Source of the DNA: DASQPA01 sp963756455
GTDB lineage: Bacteria > Acidobacteriota > Thermoanaerobaculia > Multivoradales > UBA5704
DNA: 64,000 nt
NCBI GenBank assembly: GCA_963756455.1
Contig: CAVWNC010000003.1
Span: 2,170,001 to 2,234,000 of the forward strand
Reading direction: 5' to 3'
Of the stretch, positions 1-8,798 are shown one piece after another. How positions within the stretch are numbered: the stretch's first letter is position 1; every line of letters begins with the position of its first letter. The translations under genes were made by a program, and so were the position numbers. A model generated the notes under the pieces. It was not told where the DNA came from and searched no databases. It saw nothing but the letters and a program-made list of their open reading frames with translations.

Positions 1-1
1 G

Positions 2-451
2 GACTTCCTGGACGGCTTCCTCGCCCGGCGGCGCAATCAGGTGACCCGGCTGGGGACCCTCCTGGATCCCGCGGCGGACAAGATCCTCCTCTCCGCCGCC
101 TTCATCTCTCTGGTCGAGCTCGATCCCCAGCTGGTGCCGGCGTGGATCGTCGTCGTCATCATCGCCCGCGAGTTCGCCGTCTCCTCGCTTCGCAGCTTCG
201 CGGCGGCGGAGAGCCTGGTCATTCCCGCCGGCATGTCGGGAAAGGTGAAGACCTTCCTCCAGATCGTCTCGGTCGCTCTCCTCATCATCTACCAGCAGCT
301 CGGCGAGTTCCGCCACCTGGCCCCCATCTCGCTGTGGGCGGCGCTCCTCGTCACCGTCTACTCCGGGGTCGAGTACTTCGTCCGCTTCGGCCGCCTCATC
401 GTCCACGGCGAGACGCCCGAGACCATGAAGCGTCCCTCGTCGCGCCGCTGA
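2..451 (+). CDS. pgsA: CDP-diacylglycerol--glycerol-3-phosphate 3-phosphatidyltransferase, 3' part
   Basis: This is the C-terminal part of a CDP-alcohol phosphatidyltransferase; the 5' end lies outside the window. The first readable residues contain the whole family signature DG-x2-AR-x8-G-x3-D-x3-D (DGFLAR, then G, D and D in GTLLDPAAD), which binds the metal and the CDP moiety. Several hydrophobic segments follow, as expected for this inner-membrane enzyme. PgsA makes phosphatidylglycerol phosphate for anionic phospholipids. Other family members share the signature; the bacterial PgsA assignment rests on the overall pattern of the roughly 149 visible residues. The gene ends 4 bp before the convergent stop of the next gene. 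Confidence 0.85.
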   Translation, partial: DFLDGFLARRRNQVTRLGTLLDPAADKILLSAAFISLVELDPQLVPAWIVVVIIAREFAVSSLRSFAAAESLVIPAGMSGKVKTFLQIVSVALLIIYQQLGEFRHLAPISLWAALLVTVYSGVEYFVRFGRLIVHGETPETMKRPSSRR

Positions 452-455
452 AGAT

Positions 456-1370
456 TTAGGGGATCTGCCGCGCCACGCCGCGGATCGCCTCGGCGAGCAC
501 TTCCGGCACCTCTTCCTGGAGGAAGTGTCCGGCGGTCTCGACGCGGTGGACCGGAGCGGCGGGGAAAGCGCGCTCGTGGCGCGGAAGGGCCCGGGCGAGG
601 ATGGGATCGCGCATCCCCCAGACGAGAGCGGTGGGTCCGGAGAACGAGCGCGCCCACTCCTCTCCCCGCCGGATCGCCGGCATGCTGGGATGCCCGGGGC
701 CGTCCGGCACCATTCGGGCGAGGGCGAGCGGCGCCACCCGCTCCGCCCAGGTGCGGAGCGGGAACCGGTAAGCCCGAGAGACCTCGCCGCGGATCGACCG
801 CCGATCGCCCTGCGCCCGATGGAGGACGTTTAAGGGGAACCCCAGACCGCGGAACAGGAGGTCCGAGACGACGGGGACCCTGGCCAGGCGGTGGAAGGTC
901 GTCCCATGCGGGTGCTCGGGGAGGATCACCACCGTATTGGCGAGCACCATCCCCGCGATCCGCTCCGGGCATCGCGCCCCCACCTGTGCCGCGATCGGCC
1001 CGCCCCAGTCCTGCCCGACGAGGATGACCCCGCGAAGATCGAGCGCCGTCAGAAGCTCCGCGATCGCCATCCCATGCCGTTCGAGCGAGTGATCGGAGAG
1101 GTGCGGCAGCTTCGAGGAGAACCCCAACCCCAGGAGGTCCGGAGCCACGCAGTGGAAGTCCGGCAGCAGAGTGAGAACCTTCCGCCAGAGAAAGCTCCAG
1201 GTAGGGTTGCCATGGAGGAGAAGAACCGGCCGGGCCGTGGGGTGACCCGGATCGAGGAAGTGGAGGAGACGTCCAGAGTCCGGGCCGGCCGCCAGCCGAT
1301 AGGCGCGGCGCGGGAAGGGGAGGAGATCCTCGAGGAAGCCGGGAAGGGCGGGGGGCGGGGGGAAGGTCAT
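456..1370 (-). CDS. Haloalkane dehalogenase-like alpha/beta hydrolase
   Basis: Alpha/beta-hydrolase of 304 residues. Visible landmarks are HGNPTWSFLW (oxyanion region with the halide-binding Asn), GQDWGG (Asp nucleophile followed by the halide-binding Trp), WGMRDP (acid after a late strand) and GHFLQEE (catalytic His). Asp in place of Ser in the nucleophile elbow, plus the Asn/Trp pair, is the haloalkane dehalogenase pattern; the late Asp acid suggests the HLD-I/III subgroup. Such enzymes hydrolyse carbon-halogen bonds to alcohols in the cytoplasm, but the native substrate cannot be read from sequence. The start at 1370 is chosen because a GGAGG lies about 7 bases upstream; an upstream start at 1436 is possible but lacks such a site. 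It is divergent from the GNAT gene. Confidence 0.75.
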   Translation of the reverse strand: MTFPPPPALPGFLEDLLPFPRRAYRLAAGPDSGRLLHFLDPGHPTARPVLLLHGNPTWSFLWRKVLTLLPDFHCVAPDLLGLGFSSKLPHLSDHSLERHGMAIAELLTALDLRGVILVGQDWGGPIAAQVGARCPERIAGMVLANTVVILPEHPHGTTFHRLARVPVVSDLLFRGLGFPLNVLHRAQGDRRSIRGEVSRAYRFPLRTWAERVAPLALARMVPDGPGHPSMPAIRRGEEWARSFSGPTALVWGMRDPILARALPRHERAFPAAPVHRVETAGHFLQEEVPEVLAEAIRGVARQIP

Positions 1371-1388
1371 GGGCTGAATCCTCCGGCT

Positions 1389-1853
1389 ATGATAGCGGCT
1401 GTGTCTGGCATAGAAGTCACCATCACCCAAGCCCATCCCGCCGACTTCGATCGCCTGCTCGAACTCGTCGCGATGTTCTACGCCGAGGAGGGGTACCGAT
1501 TCGACTCCGGCATCGCGCGAGCTTTACAAGAGCTTCTTGCGGATCGCTCTCTCGGCGCTGTGTGGGTCCTTCGGGAAGGGGAAGCGATCCTCGGCTACCT
1601 CGTCGTGACTTTCAGCTTCAGCCTGGAGTTTCGCGGGCGCAACGCCTTTGTCGACGAGCTGTTCATCCTCAAGGAACACCGCGGGAAAGGTCTTGGCGCG
1701 GCCGCGCTCGGCGTGGCCGAGGAGTTTTGCCGGAGCCTTGGAATCGCGGGGCTGCGGCTGGAGGTCGAGTTAGAGAACCCGCGGGCTCAGGCGCTCTATG
1801 AGAAGCAGGGGTTCCGTGCGCACCCACGCCACATCATGACAAAATGGCTGTAA
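1389..1853 (+). CDS. GNAT-family N-acetyltransferase
   Basis: A 154-residue single-domain GNAT protein. The acetyl-CoA pyrophosphate-binding motif A is seen as EHRGKGLGAAAL near residues 95-106, preceded by the strand VDELFILK; motif B is ENPRAQALYEKQGF near the C-terminus. The family transfers an acetyl group from acetyl-CoA to an amine; the acceptor (small molecule or protein N-terminus) is unknown. ATG 1389 is taken as the start, although a GTG at 1401 is possible. The gene lies 18 bp from the divergent dehalogenase-like gene, so the two may share a promoter region. Confidence 0.8.
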   Translation: MIAAVSGIEVTITQAHPADFDRLLELVAMFYAEEGYRFDSGIARALQELLADRSLGAVWVLREGEAILGYLVVTFSFSLEFRGRNAFVDELFILKEHRGKGLGAAALGVAEEFCRSLGIAGLRLEVELENPRAQALYEKQGFRAHPRHIMTKWL

Positions 1854-1881
1854 AGAGGGACGTGAACAAGGAGATGAGCCG

Positions 1882-2997
1882 ATGACCGACCAGCTGAACC
1901 GCCGTGATTTTCTCCTCGCGAGCGCTGCCGCCGCTTCCCTGGCCGCCGCCACCCCGCGGACCCTCTTGGGCGAGGCTCCGGCCGTGATCGTTCCGAAGGG
2001 CGGGGAGCCTGTCGTCATCGCCTCGGCGAACGGCAACGTGTTCAAGAACGGCGGCGACATGACGGGGGTTCAGAAAGCTTTTACCCTCATGACCCAAGGG
2101 ACGGACGTGCTCGATGCCCTGGTCGCAGGGGTCAACATCCTGGAGCTCGATCCGGAGGAGGACAGCGTCGGGTATGGCGGTCTGCCGAACGCGGAGGGTG
2201 TCGTTCAGCTCGATTCCTGCTGCATGCATGGGCCGCGCAAGCAGGCGGGCGGCGTCGCGGCGCTCGAAGGGATCCGCACGCCTTCGCTCGTCGCCAAGGC
2301 CGTGCTGGAACAGACCGATCACCATCTCCTGGTCGGCAAGGGGGCGCAGGAATTCGCGCGGAGCTTCGGGTTCAAGATCGAGGACGATCTGAACACCGAG
2401 AAATCCCGCCATCTCTGGCTCGAATGGAAGCGCCGCACCGATCCCAGTCACTATCTCGATCCGAAACAGCGTTCAGAAGCGGGATTCCAAGCGGCGCTCC
2501 GGATGGCGGAGGAAGGGCTTCTCCGCCGGGAGCACCTGTGGGGAACGATCAATTGCGACGGCGTCAACGCCAAAGGCGAGGTCTGCGGGGTGACGACGAC
2601 GTCCGGCCTCGCCTGGAAGATCCCCGGCCGGGTGGGCGATTCGCCCATCCTCGGCGCCGGCCTCTACGTCGACGGCGACGTCGGTGCCGCGGGCTCGACC
2701 GGGCGTGGCGAAGCGAATCTCTACAACCTGTCGTCGTTTTTGATCGTCGAGGAGATGCGCCGCGGTGCCCATCCGAAGGACGCGGGGATGACGGCCCTGA
2801 AGCGGGTCGCCTTTAACACCGTCGAGAAAAGGTTGCGGAACGATCGCGGTCAGCCCAATTTCGATCTCAATTTCTACGTGCTGAACCGCAAGGGCGAGTA
2901 CGCGGGAGTCTCCATGTACCCTGGCAAATATTCGATCTGTACGGAAAACGGTCCGCAGACGCTCGCGACCGAGGCGCTCTATCCGGGGCACGCGTAG
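1882..2997 (+). CDS. Tat-exported N4-(beta-N-acetylglucosaminyl)-L-asparaginase / isoaspartyl peptidase family
   Basis: A 371-residue Ntn-hydrolase of the plant-type asparaginase/aspartylglucosaminidase family. The N-terminus NRRDFLLASAAAA is a twin-arginine signal, so the folded proenzyme is exported. The family autocleaves before a Thr nucleophile; here that Thr is T222 in HLWGTINC. The downstream segments VTTTSGLAWK, GRVGDSPILGAG and AAGSTGRGE are the conserved substrate-pocket and oxyanion regions. The enzyme hydrolyses Asn-linked GlcNAc or related amides in the periplasm; the exact substrate is an inference. Length is normal for a Tat-type family member. Confidence 0.85.
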   Translation: MTDQLNRRDFLLASAAAASLAAATPRTLLGEAPAVIVPKGGEPVVIASANGNVFKNGGDMTGVQKAFTLMTQGTDVLDALVAGVNILELDPEEDSVGYGGLPNAEGVVQLDSCCMHGPRKQAGGVAALEGIRTPSLVAKAVLEQTDHHLLVGKGAQEFARSFGFKIEDDLNTEKSRHLWLEWKRRTDPSHYLDPKQRSEAGFQAALRMAEEGLLRREHLWGTINCDGVNAKGEVCGVTTTSGLAWKIPGRVGDSPILGAGLYVDGDVGAAGSTGRGEANLYNLSSFLIVEEMRRGAHPKDAGMTALKRVAFNTVEKRLRNDRGQPNFDLNFYVLNRKGEYAGVSMYPGKYSICTENGPQTLATEALYPGHA

Positions 2998-3014
2998 CGC
3001 CGGGTCTCGAATCT

Positions 3015-3671
3015 TTAAGGCCGCTCCCCTTCCTTGACGAAGAGGTACTCCTGGATACCGTGGCGGAGGAGAAACGAGCGGTCCACCCGGAAGCCGCGGA
3101 GGAGATCGTTGAGCTCCGCCGGCACGAAGCGCGGCGCCGGCCGGGTGGCCGTCGTCCGCACCTCGTAGGCCAGGTTCTGCTCATCGACGATGCGGAAGCG
3201 GATGGGCTGGGCTGGGATGGTTTTGAGGATCGAGATGAGGGCGAAGACCACGGTGCCCGGATGGCAGAACGGCGCCAGGTGCCGCATCAAGGCGCCGAGC
3301 TCTTTGCGGGTCAGGTAGTTGAAGGTGTCCCAGGCGAGCACCACGTCGAAGCTCATGGGTTCCGTGGTGGGGAGGAACTCGGCGAAGAACTGCGGGCCGG
3401 CCTCCTCGGTCTCCCCCAGACCGCCCACCCCACGGCTGGTGAGGGCGGCATAGAGATCCTCGATATAGATCTTGCAGCCGAACTGGGAGAGGAACTCGAC
3501 GTTCGAACCGCTGGCCGGCCCCAGGTCCAAGACCTGGAGCTTGCGGCCGCGGCGGAACTCCTCGAACAGCGCGGTCAGGGCGAGCGAGCGATGGATCTGC
3601 GGCTCGGCCTCGGCCTGGGTGCGCTGTTCCTTTTTCTTGTCGCGGGAGCCGGACGACCCGAACCAGCTCAT
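3015..3671 (-). CDS. Class I SAM-dependent methyltransferase
   Basis: A 218-residue Rossmann-fold methyltransferase with SAM-binding motif I LDLGPASGSNVEFL near residues 48-61 and a motif-IV-like stretch FDVVLAWDTFNYL. A short basic, low-complexity N-terminal tail precedes the fold. The substrate is unknown. The start overlaps the stop of the upstream bactofilin gene by four bases (ATGA at 3668-3671), so the two are probably translationally coupled. The pairing suggests a role in envelope or cytoskeletal patterning, but this is inferred only from the neighbour. Confidence 0.8.
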   Translation of the reverse strand: MSWFGSSGSRDKKKEQRTQAEAEPQIHRSLALTALFEEFRRGRKLQVLDLGPASGSNVEFLSQFGCKIYIEDLYAALTSRGVGGLGETEEAGPQFFAEFLPTTEPMSFDVVLAWDTFNYLTRKELGALMRHLAPFCHPGTVVFALISILKTIPAQPIRFRIVDEQNLAYEVRTTATRPAPRFVPAELNDLLRGFRVDRSFLLRHGIQEYLFVKEGERP

Positions 3672-4204
3672 CCGGCGTTGGCGACAGCGCCGGCGTTGGC
3701 GACGGTCGGCCGATTGGCGGCCTGTCCCTCGCCCGCCTTGACAGCGCCGGGTCCGCCGGCACGGCTGCTGTCCATGTCGATCGAGCCCTTGAAGCGCGAG
3801 CCGTCCTCCAGGGTGACGCGGGGCGAGGTGATGTTGCCGCGCACGGCGCCCGACTGGCGGAGGACCGCCTGCTCCTGGGCGTAGACGTTGCCGTCCACCT
3901 CGCCCTCGACGGTGACGACGCGGCCGAAGACGTCCGCCTTCACCCGGCCGTTCTTGCCGATCGTGACGTTGTGCTGCTTCAAGTCGACCTTGCCCTCGAC
4001 CCGCCCTTCGATCACCAGGTCTTCTTCGCCGGCGAGATCGCCCTTGATGAAGATGGAGGGACCGATCGTCGCCCGCTCACCGGTGCGGCGCGGCGGCTCG
4101 GGGGCCTGCGGGGCGGGAGCGGCGGCGGTGGGAAGGGGGCGGGGCTGGATCTGCGGCTCGGGCTGCGGGTGAGGGCCGGGGGAATCGTCTCTTTTCCACG
4201 CCAT
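3668..4204 (-). CDS. Bactofilin (polymer-forming cytoskeletal protein)
   Basis: Bactofilin of 178 residues. A Pro-rich flexible N-terminal tail (about 50 residues) is followed by a right-handed beta-helix core of repeating hydrophobic rungs (for example IFIKGDLAGEEDLVIEGRVE), then an Ala/Gly-rich tail. Bactofilins self-assemble into nucleotide-free filaments at the membrane and organise cell-wall or motility machinery. The start at 4204 is chosen for the AAGGAG 8 bases upstream; the longer frame to 4273 would run through the promoter. It is first in an operon with the methyltransferase gene. Confidence 0.85.
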   Translation of the reverse strand: MAWKRDDSPGPHPQPEPQIQPRPLPTAAAPAPQAPEPPRRTGERATIGPSIFIKGDLAGEEDLVIEGRVEGKVDLKQHNVTIGKNGRVKADVFGRVVTVEGEVDGNVYAQEQAVLRQSGAVRGNITSPRVTLEDGSRFKGSIDMDSSRAGGPGAVKAGEGQAANRPTVANAGAVANAG

Positions 4205-4244
4205 GTAGGAATCTCCTTCGAAAACGTCTAGCGGGGTGAATGCG

Positions 4245-4273
4245 AGGGTATGGGCGCCGCCTGAGGATGTCAA
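4245..4273 (-). promoter_or_regulatory. Sigma-70-type promoter for the bactofilin operon
   Basis: On the minus strand a perfect -35 hexamer TTGACA (4268-4273) is followed after 17 bp by TACCCT (4245-4250), a poor -10. It lies about 40 bp upstream of the bactofilin start. Spacing is ideal and the -35 exact, but the weak -10 keeps the call tentative. Confidence 0.45.
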
Positions 4274-4395
4274 GAAGAAAAATAGAGTTTCTTCTATATT
4301 TCTCGCCGCTCGCGAAGATCAGGTGCCACTGGAGAAGCAGGCCTTCCGCGCCCGCGGGCGCGGAAGGCGGAAGGTTGCCCGTGGGGTTTCTCCGA

Positions 4396-4824
4396 TCAGC
4401 TGACGAGGCGGGCGTTGAGGGTGATATCGACGCCGCCCAGGGCCTGGGAGACGGGGCAGCCCTCTTTGGCCTTGCGCGCCTGGTCCTGGAAGGCGGTGTC
4501 GTCGATCCCCGGAATCTCGGACTCGTTGTCGAGCTCGATCCGCGTGATCTTGAAGCTCTCACCCACCTTCTCCAGGTGGACCTTGGCGGAGGTCGCCACC
4601 CGCTTGGGCGCGAAACCCGCCCGGCCGAGGGCGGCCGTGAGCGCCATCGAGAAGCAGCCGGCATGAGCGGCGCCGATCAGCTCCTCGGGGTTGGTGCCGC
4701 CGGCCTCCTCGAAACGGGAGCCGAACGAATAACGCCCCTCAAAGGCGCCGCTCCCCAGGGACACCTTCCCCTGGCCATCCTTCAAACCACCTTCCCAAAC
4801 CGCTTTGGCTGTACGTACGGGCAT
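4396..4824 (-). CDS. OsmC/Ohr-family peroxiredoxin
   Basis: A 142-residue OsmC-type thiol peroxidase. The two redox cysteines are visible in HAGCFSMAL (peroxidatic Cys) and EGCPVSQAL (resolving Cys), with the conserved EEAGGTNPEELIGAAH helix between strands. The family reduces organic hydroperoxides in the cytoplasm, usually recycled by dihydrolipoamide-linked proteins. Length matches OsmC. The gene stands alone on the minus strand, upstream of nothing obviously related, with an AGGGAAA-type ribosome site before ATG 4824. Confidence 0.9.
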   Translation of the reverse strand: MPVRTAKAVWEGGLKDGQGKVSLGSGAFEGRYSFGSRFEEAGGTNPEELIGAAHAGCFSMALTAALGRAGFAPKRVATSAKVHLEKVGESFKITRIELDNESEIPGIDDTAFQDQARKAKEGCPVSQALGGVDITLNARLVS

Positions 4825-4886
4825 AGGATTTCCCTCCTTGAGCTTTTAAGGTTGGAGGCTCCCCGACCTCTCGGTTGCAAAGACCC

Positions 4887-5282
4887 TCAAGGCTTCTTTC
4901 CCGGCGGCTGGGCCGCCCGGAAGACGATGGGGGTCCCGGGGGGGAGCTTGTGGAGACTCGTGATGCGGACCGGCGGCACCGCCGACCAGTCGGCGTGCAG
5001 GGTGAACTCGATCGGATCGTTGACGGCGAGGCCCGCGAGCGAGACCCGGGGCCCCAGGGGGAACGACATGGTCATGGGGTCCATCCCCACCACCTCCCCC
5101 GTCCGGTCGACGAAATCGTCGACCGCCTGGTGGGAGATGACGAAGCCGGAGGAGGCGTTGCCCGCCTCGGGCAGCTGGGCCACCCGGCCGCGCACCGTGT
5201 AGTCCCGTCCGCCGCGGCCACAGCCGGCGGCGAGCGTCAGGAGCGCCAGGAGAAGGACGCAATGGCTCGGGTGTCTCTTCAT
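4887..5282 (-). CDS. CusF-like copper-binding lipoprotein
   Basis: A 131-residue exported protein. The N-terminus has a basic stretch, a hydrophobic core and a lipobox ending TLAAGC, so it is a predicted lipoprotein. The mature part matches the CusF/SenC-associated copper-binding family: a YTVRGRVAQLP strand, then DPMTMSFPL, where the Met-x-Met pair is the copper ligand, and GLAVNDPIEFTL. Such proteins chaperone Cu(I) in the periplasm for efflux or cytochrome oxidase assembly. A partner SCO1-like gene is not present here. ATG 5282 fits the signal peptide better than the upstream start at 5318. Confidence 0.75.
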   Translation of the reverse strand: MKRHPSHCVLLLALLTLAAGCGRGGRDYTVRGRVAQLPEAGNASSGFVISHQAVDDFVDRTGEVVGMDPMTMSFPLGPRVSLAGLAVNDPIEFTLHADWSAVPPVRITSLHKLPPGTPIVFRAAQPPGKKP

Positions 5283-5420
5283 GCTTTCGCCAAAACCCTC
5301 ACGGGCGGATCGTAGCACGCGAGAATCTGTTCACCGGATCGTCACCCCGGCCGCTCCCCATGCGTTGTCCGTCCGCGGTCTTTTCGCATACAGTCGGGGC
5401 GGAGAGAGAAGGAGGTCGGG

Positions 5421-7125
5421 ATGGCGAGTCCAGGTGAACCGAAAGAGAGCACGGAGCTGCGGTTGGGGACCTACGAGTCGGCGGTCGAGAGCCGCCTGGC
5501 GCGCTTTCAAGAAGAGGGGTTCGGCCGCCGCATGTGGGCGAAGGACCCGACCCTGTGGTCGCCCGACCCGGTGCCGGACCTGGTCGACCGGCTGGGCTGG
5601 CTCTCCCTGCCGGAGACCGCCCCCGGCACCCTGGCCGACCTCGAACGCTTCACCGACGCCGTCCGGGCGGACGGGATCGAGCACGCGGTGGTCCTCGGGA
5701 TGGGCGGTTCGAGCCTGGCGCCGGAGGTCTTCGCGCGCACTTTCGGCCACCGCGCCGGCTGGCCGGAGGTCTCGGTCCTCGACAGCACTCACCCCGACGC
5801 CGTCGCCGCGCTCGCCGATCGGCTCGATCCCCTGAAGTGCCTCTTCCTGGTGTCGAGCAAGTCGGGCGGCACGACGGAGACGATGTCCTACTTCTATACC
5901 TTCTGGGACCGGGTGAAGCGGGCGCTCGCCGCGAACACCGCGGGAGGCGATCCGGGGCGGCACTTCGCGGCGATCACCGATCCCGGGACGTCGCTCGAAG
6001 AAGCTGGCGAAGGATCGCGGCTTCCGCGCCCTCTTCCCAGCGCCTCCGGACGTCGGCGGTCGCTACAGCGCCCTCACCCCCTTCGGCCTGGTGCCGGCGG
6101 CGCTCGCCGGGGTCGATCTGGCGGCGCTCCTCGGCCGTGCCCGGGGCGCCGCGGCGGCCTCAGGATCTGGGGTGGATGCGGCGGGCGACCCCGGTCTCCT
6201 CCTCGGGGCGGCGCTCGGCGAGCTCGCCCGCGCCGGGCGCGACAAGCTGACCTTCTGGACCTCTCCGGCGATCCAATCCTTCCCCGACTGGCTGGAGCAG
6301 CTGATCGCCGAGAGCACAGGCAAGGACGGCAAGGGGATCGTCCCGGTGGCGGGGGAGCCCCTGGGGACGATCGACGCCTACGGCGACGACCGCTTCTTCG
6401 TCGCCCTGGAGGTGGCGGGCGAGCAGGCGGCAGACACCGGCCTCGACACCCTCCTCGCTGCTCTTTCGGGGAGAGGCCATCCGGTCGCCCGGATCACCCT
6501 CGCCGATCCGCTCGACCTCGGGCGCGAGATGTTTCGCTGGGAGGTGGCGGTGGCCGCGGCCGGCGCCGTCCTCGGCATCCACCCCTTCAATCAGCCGGAC
6601 GTCGAGTTCGCCAAGGTGCTCGCCAAGCAGGCGATGAAGGACGCCGCGGCGGCGGGGGCCGGCGACGCGAAGGCGGCGGCCCCCGCCGCCGTCGCCATCG
6701 CCGATACCGCGGCCCTGGCCGCGGGCCTCGACGATCTCCTGGGTGGGACGGGAGGGTATGTGGGCATCCACGCCTATCTCGCTCCGGGCGGCATGCTCTC
6801 CGAAGCCCTCCATGCCCTCCAGGGAGAGGTACGCGACCGGACCCGGCTCGCCACCACCTTCGGCTACGGGCCGCGCTTCCTCCACTCGACGGGCCAGCTC
6901 CACAAGGGCGGACCTGCCGGGAGCCGCTTCCTGCAGCTCATCGACCATCCCCACCAGGATTTACCGGTGCCGGAGACCGACTACACCTTCGGCAAGCTCA
7001 TCCGCGCTCAGGCGGCGGGGGACCGGAAGGCGCTCGAGCAGCGGGGCCGCAAGGTGCTGACCGTCGATCTCGGGAAGGACGCGGCGGCGGGGGTCGCGGC
7101 GCTCCGTCAGGCGCTCCGCGCTTGA
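5421..7125 (+). CDS. pgi: Glucose-6-phosphate isomerase, frameshifted
   Basis: Phosphoglucose isomerase (glucose-6-phosphate to fructose-6-phosphate) of the type also found as the C-terminal half of transaldolase-Pgi fusions. The 5' part contains VVLGMGGSSLAPEV and VSSKSGGTTETMSYF (sugar-phosphate-binding SIS motifs); the 3' part contains GYGPRFLHSTGQLHKGG (catalytic region). The frame changes near 5997-6001, where one extra base in the GAAGAAG stretch moves the reading frame. Removing it yields one continuous protein of about 567 residues. Because glk downstream lies in the original frame, a misleading 922-residue open frame spans both genes. A sequencing error is more likely than loss of this core gene. 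Confidence 0.85.
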
Positions 7126-8189
7126 GCTTCCCGGAAGCGCCGGTCCTCCTCCTTGCCGGCGACATCGGAGGGACCAAGACCAACCTCGGTCTCTTCGCTC
7201 CCGACGGAGACCCGGGGCAAAAGGCCGTCCGTCCGCGGCTCCTCCGTTCGCAGGCCTACCCGAGCTCCGGCTTCCCCGGCCTGGCTCCCATCCTCGCCGC
7301 CTTCCTGGGCGCCGACGGTCCGGCGGTGGGCGCCGCCTGCTTCGGGGTGGCGGGACCGGTCGCCGAGGATCGCTGCGCGCGGCTCCCCAACCTCGACTGG
7401 CCGGAGCTCGACTCCCTGGCTCTCGCCCGCGAGGCGGGGATTCCGGAGGGTCGGGTCCGCCTCGTCAACGACCTCGTGGCCACGGCGGAGGCGATCCCCT
7501 TCTGCGGCCCCGGAGATCTCGCCGTGCTCCAGGCCGGGACGCCCGGCGCGGCCATGGCGGTCGAGACGACGGGCAACCGCGTCCTTTTAGCCGCCGGCAC
7601 CGGCCTCGGCATGGCGCTCCTGCCGCGGATCGGGGACGCCTGGGTGCCGGTCGCCTCCGAGGGGGGACACATGGATTTCGCCCCGCAGGACGACGAGCAG
7701 GCCGGCCTCGCCGCCGCGCTCCGCGCCCGCCACGGCCACGTGAGCGTCGAGCGGGTGGTCTCGGGGATGGGCCTGCCCGACATCTATGAGTATGTTCGAC
7801 GCTCGGACCCGCAGGGCGGCGAGGAGGTGCCGGCGGTCGCCTTACGCCTTCGCGCCGCCGCCGACCCGGCGCCGCTCATCACCGCGGCGGCCCTCTCGGG
7901 GGAGTCTCCGCTCTGCTCGCGGGCGCTCGACCTTTTCGTCGCCGCCTATGGGGGCGTCGCCGGCGACCTGGCGCTCGTCGGCACCGCCACCGGCGGCGTC
8001 TTCCTGGGCGGCGGGATCGCCCCCAAGATCCTCCCCCGGCTGCAAGCCGGAGGCTTCGTTCGCGCCTTCACCGCCAAGGGGCGATTCCAGGCCTATCTGG
8101 AAGCCATCCCCATCCAGGTTCTCCTGGACGATCAGGCGGCGCTCCTGGGGGCCGCCAGCGTGGCCGCACGGCTCCTCCTCAGCCGGTGA
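7122..8189 (+). CDS. glk: Glucokinase
   Basis: A 355-residue ROK-independent (E. coli Glk-type) glucokinase, which phosphorylates glucose with ATP. Visible motifs are the phosphate-binding LLAGDIGGTKTNLGLF at the N-terminus, RLVNDLVATAEAIP with the catalytic Asp, AGTGLGMALL and EGGHMDF, then FLGGGIAPKI near the C-terminus. Translation probably starts at TTG 7122, overlapping the pgi stop (TTGA at 7122-7125), with no clear Shine-Dalgarno; this suggests coupling to pgi. The pair supplies fructose-6-phosphate from free glucose. Confidence 0.88.
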   Translation: MSFPEAPVLLLAGDIGGTKTNLGLFAPDGDPGQKAVRPRLLRSQAYPSSGFPGLAPILAAFLGADGPAVGAACFGVAGPVAEDRCARLPNLDWPELDSLALAREAGIPEGRVRLVNDLVATAEAIPFCGPGDLAVLQAGTPGAAMAVETTGNRVLLAAGTGLGMALLPRIGDAWVPVASEGGHMDFAPQDDEQAGLAAALRARHGHVSVERVVSGMGLPDIYEYVRRSDPQGGEEVPAVALRLRAAADPAPLITAAALSGESPLCSRALDLFVAAYGGVAGDLALVGTATGGVFLGGGIAPKILPRLQAGGFVRAFTAKGRFQAYLEAIPIQVLLDDQAALLGAASVAARLLLSR

Positions 8190-8294
8190 GATCCGTCTGC
8201 CGTTTTGGCAATGAATGCCATGAGTGGCACGCCAGGAATGCGCGCCGCCCCCTCCCGTATACGGCTTCCCTGGGGAAAACGTTGAGACTGGAGT

Positions 8295-8310
8295 TGGCAT
8301 TACGGATGCA
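8295..8310 (+). promoter_or_regulatory. Candidate sigma-54 promoter
   Basis: TGGCAT-TACGG-ATGCA has the GG and GC separated by 10 bp as required for sigma-54 (consensus TGGCAC-N5-TTGCW), with one mismatch in each element. It is 57 bp upstream of the exported protein gene at 8367. Found by eye; the same GGCAT-N6-TGC pattern recurs at the gas vesicle promoters. Confidence 0.4.
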
Positions 8311-8366
8311 AATATAGGTTGACGACAAACGGGTGGAGGATGAACTCCCCCGAAAAGGAGAGTGCA

Positions 8367-8768
8367 ATGCGCAAGACTGCTTGGGTTCTTACGGGTCTGA
8401 TGGTTGTTTCTGCGGCTGCCGCGATGGCTGCCACCGCTCCTGCCGGTGACATGAGCAAGGACAAGGGCACGATGGCGGCTCCGGCTGGCGACAACATGGC
8501 CAAGCCGATGGCGAAGGCCAAGTCCGGCTCGGTCAAGGGCGAGGTTTCGGCTGTCGACGCGACCGCCAAGACCATCACCGTCAAGGGCAAGAGCGGCGAC
8601 ACGACCGCGACCTGGGACGACAAGACCACCATCACCCCGAAGGGCAAGACCTCCGGCGACATCAAGGTCGGCGACTCCGTCACCGTCTGGTACAAGGCCG
8701 ATGGCGACAACAAGACCGTCACCAAGATCGCCATCCACCCGGCGAAGGCGATGAAGAAGGCTATGTAA
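8367..8768 (+). CDS. Small exported Lys/Ala-rich protein, DUF5666-like
   Basis: A 133-residue protein with a clear Sec signal peptide (RKTAWVLTGLMVVSAAAAMAA) and a mature region rich in Lys, Ala and Thr. The core VKGEVSAVDATAKTITVKGK, followed by ITPKGKTSGDIKVGDSVTV, resembles the short OB-like beta-barrel of DUF5666 proteins. Function is unknown; the position in the periplasm or outer membrane is inferred from the signal. ATG 8367 has AAGGAG upstream. The gene is monocistronic, flanked by a possible sigma-54 promoter and a hairpin terminator. Confidence 0.7.
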   Translation: MRKTAWVLTGLMVVSAAAAMAATAPAGDMSKDKGTMAAPAGDNMAKPMAKAKSGSVKGEVSAVDATAKTITVKGKSGDTTATWDDKTTITPKGKTSGDIKVGDSVTVWYKADGDNKTVTKIAIHPAKAMKKAM

Positions 8769-8798
8769 GAGGCTTTCCAAAGCCTGCTGTACCGTGGA

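Noticed and set aside
5421..8189. A single 922-residue open frame spanning pgi and glk, suggesting a fusion protein
   Set aside because: The middle section translates to low-complexity Arg/Gly/Pro sequence without similarity, while the proper Pgi continuation is in the next frame. It is a frameshift artefact, not a fusion.
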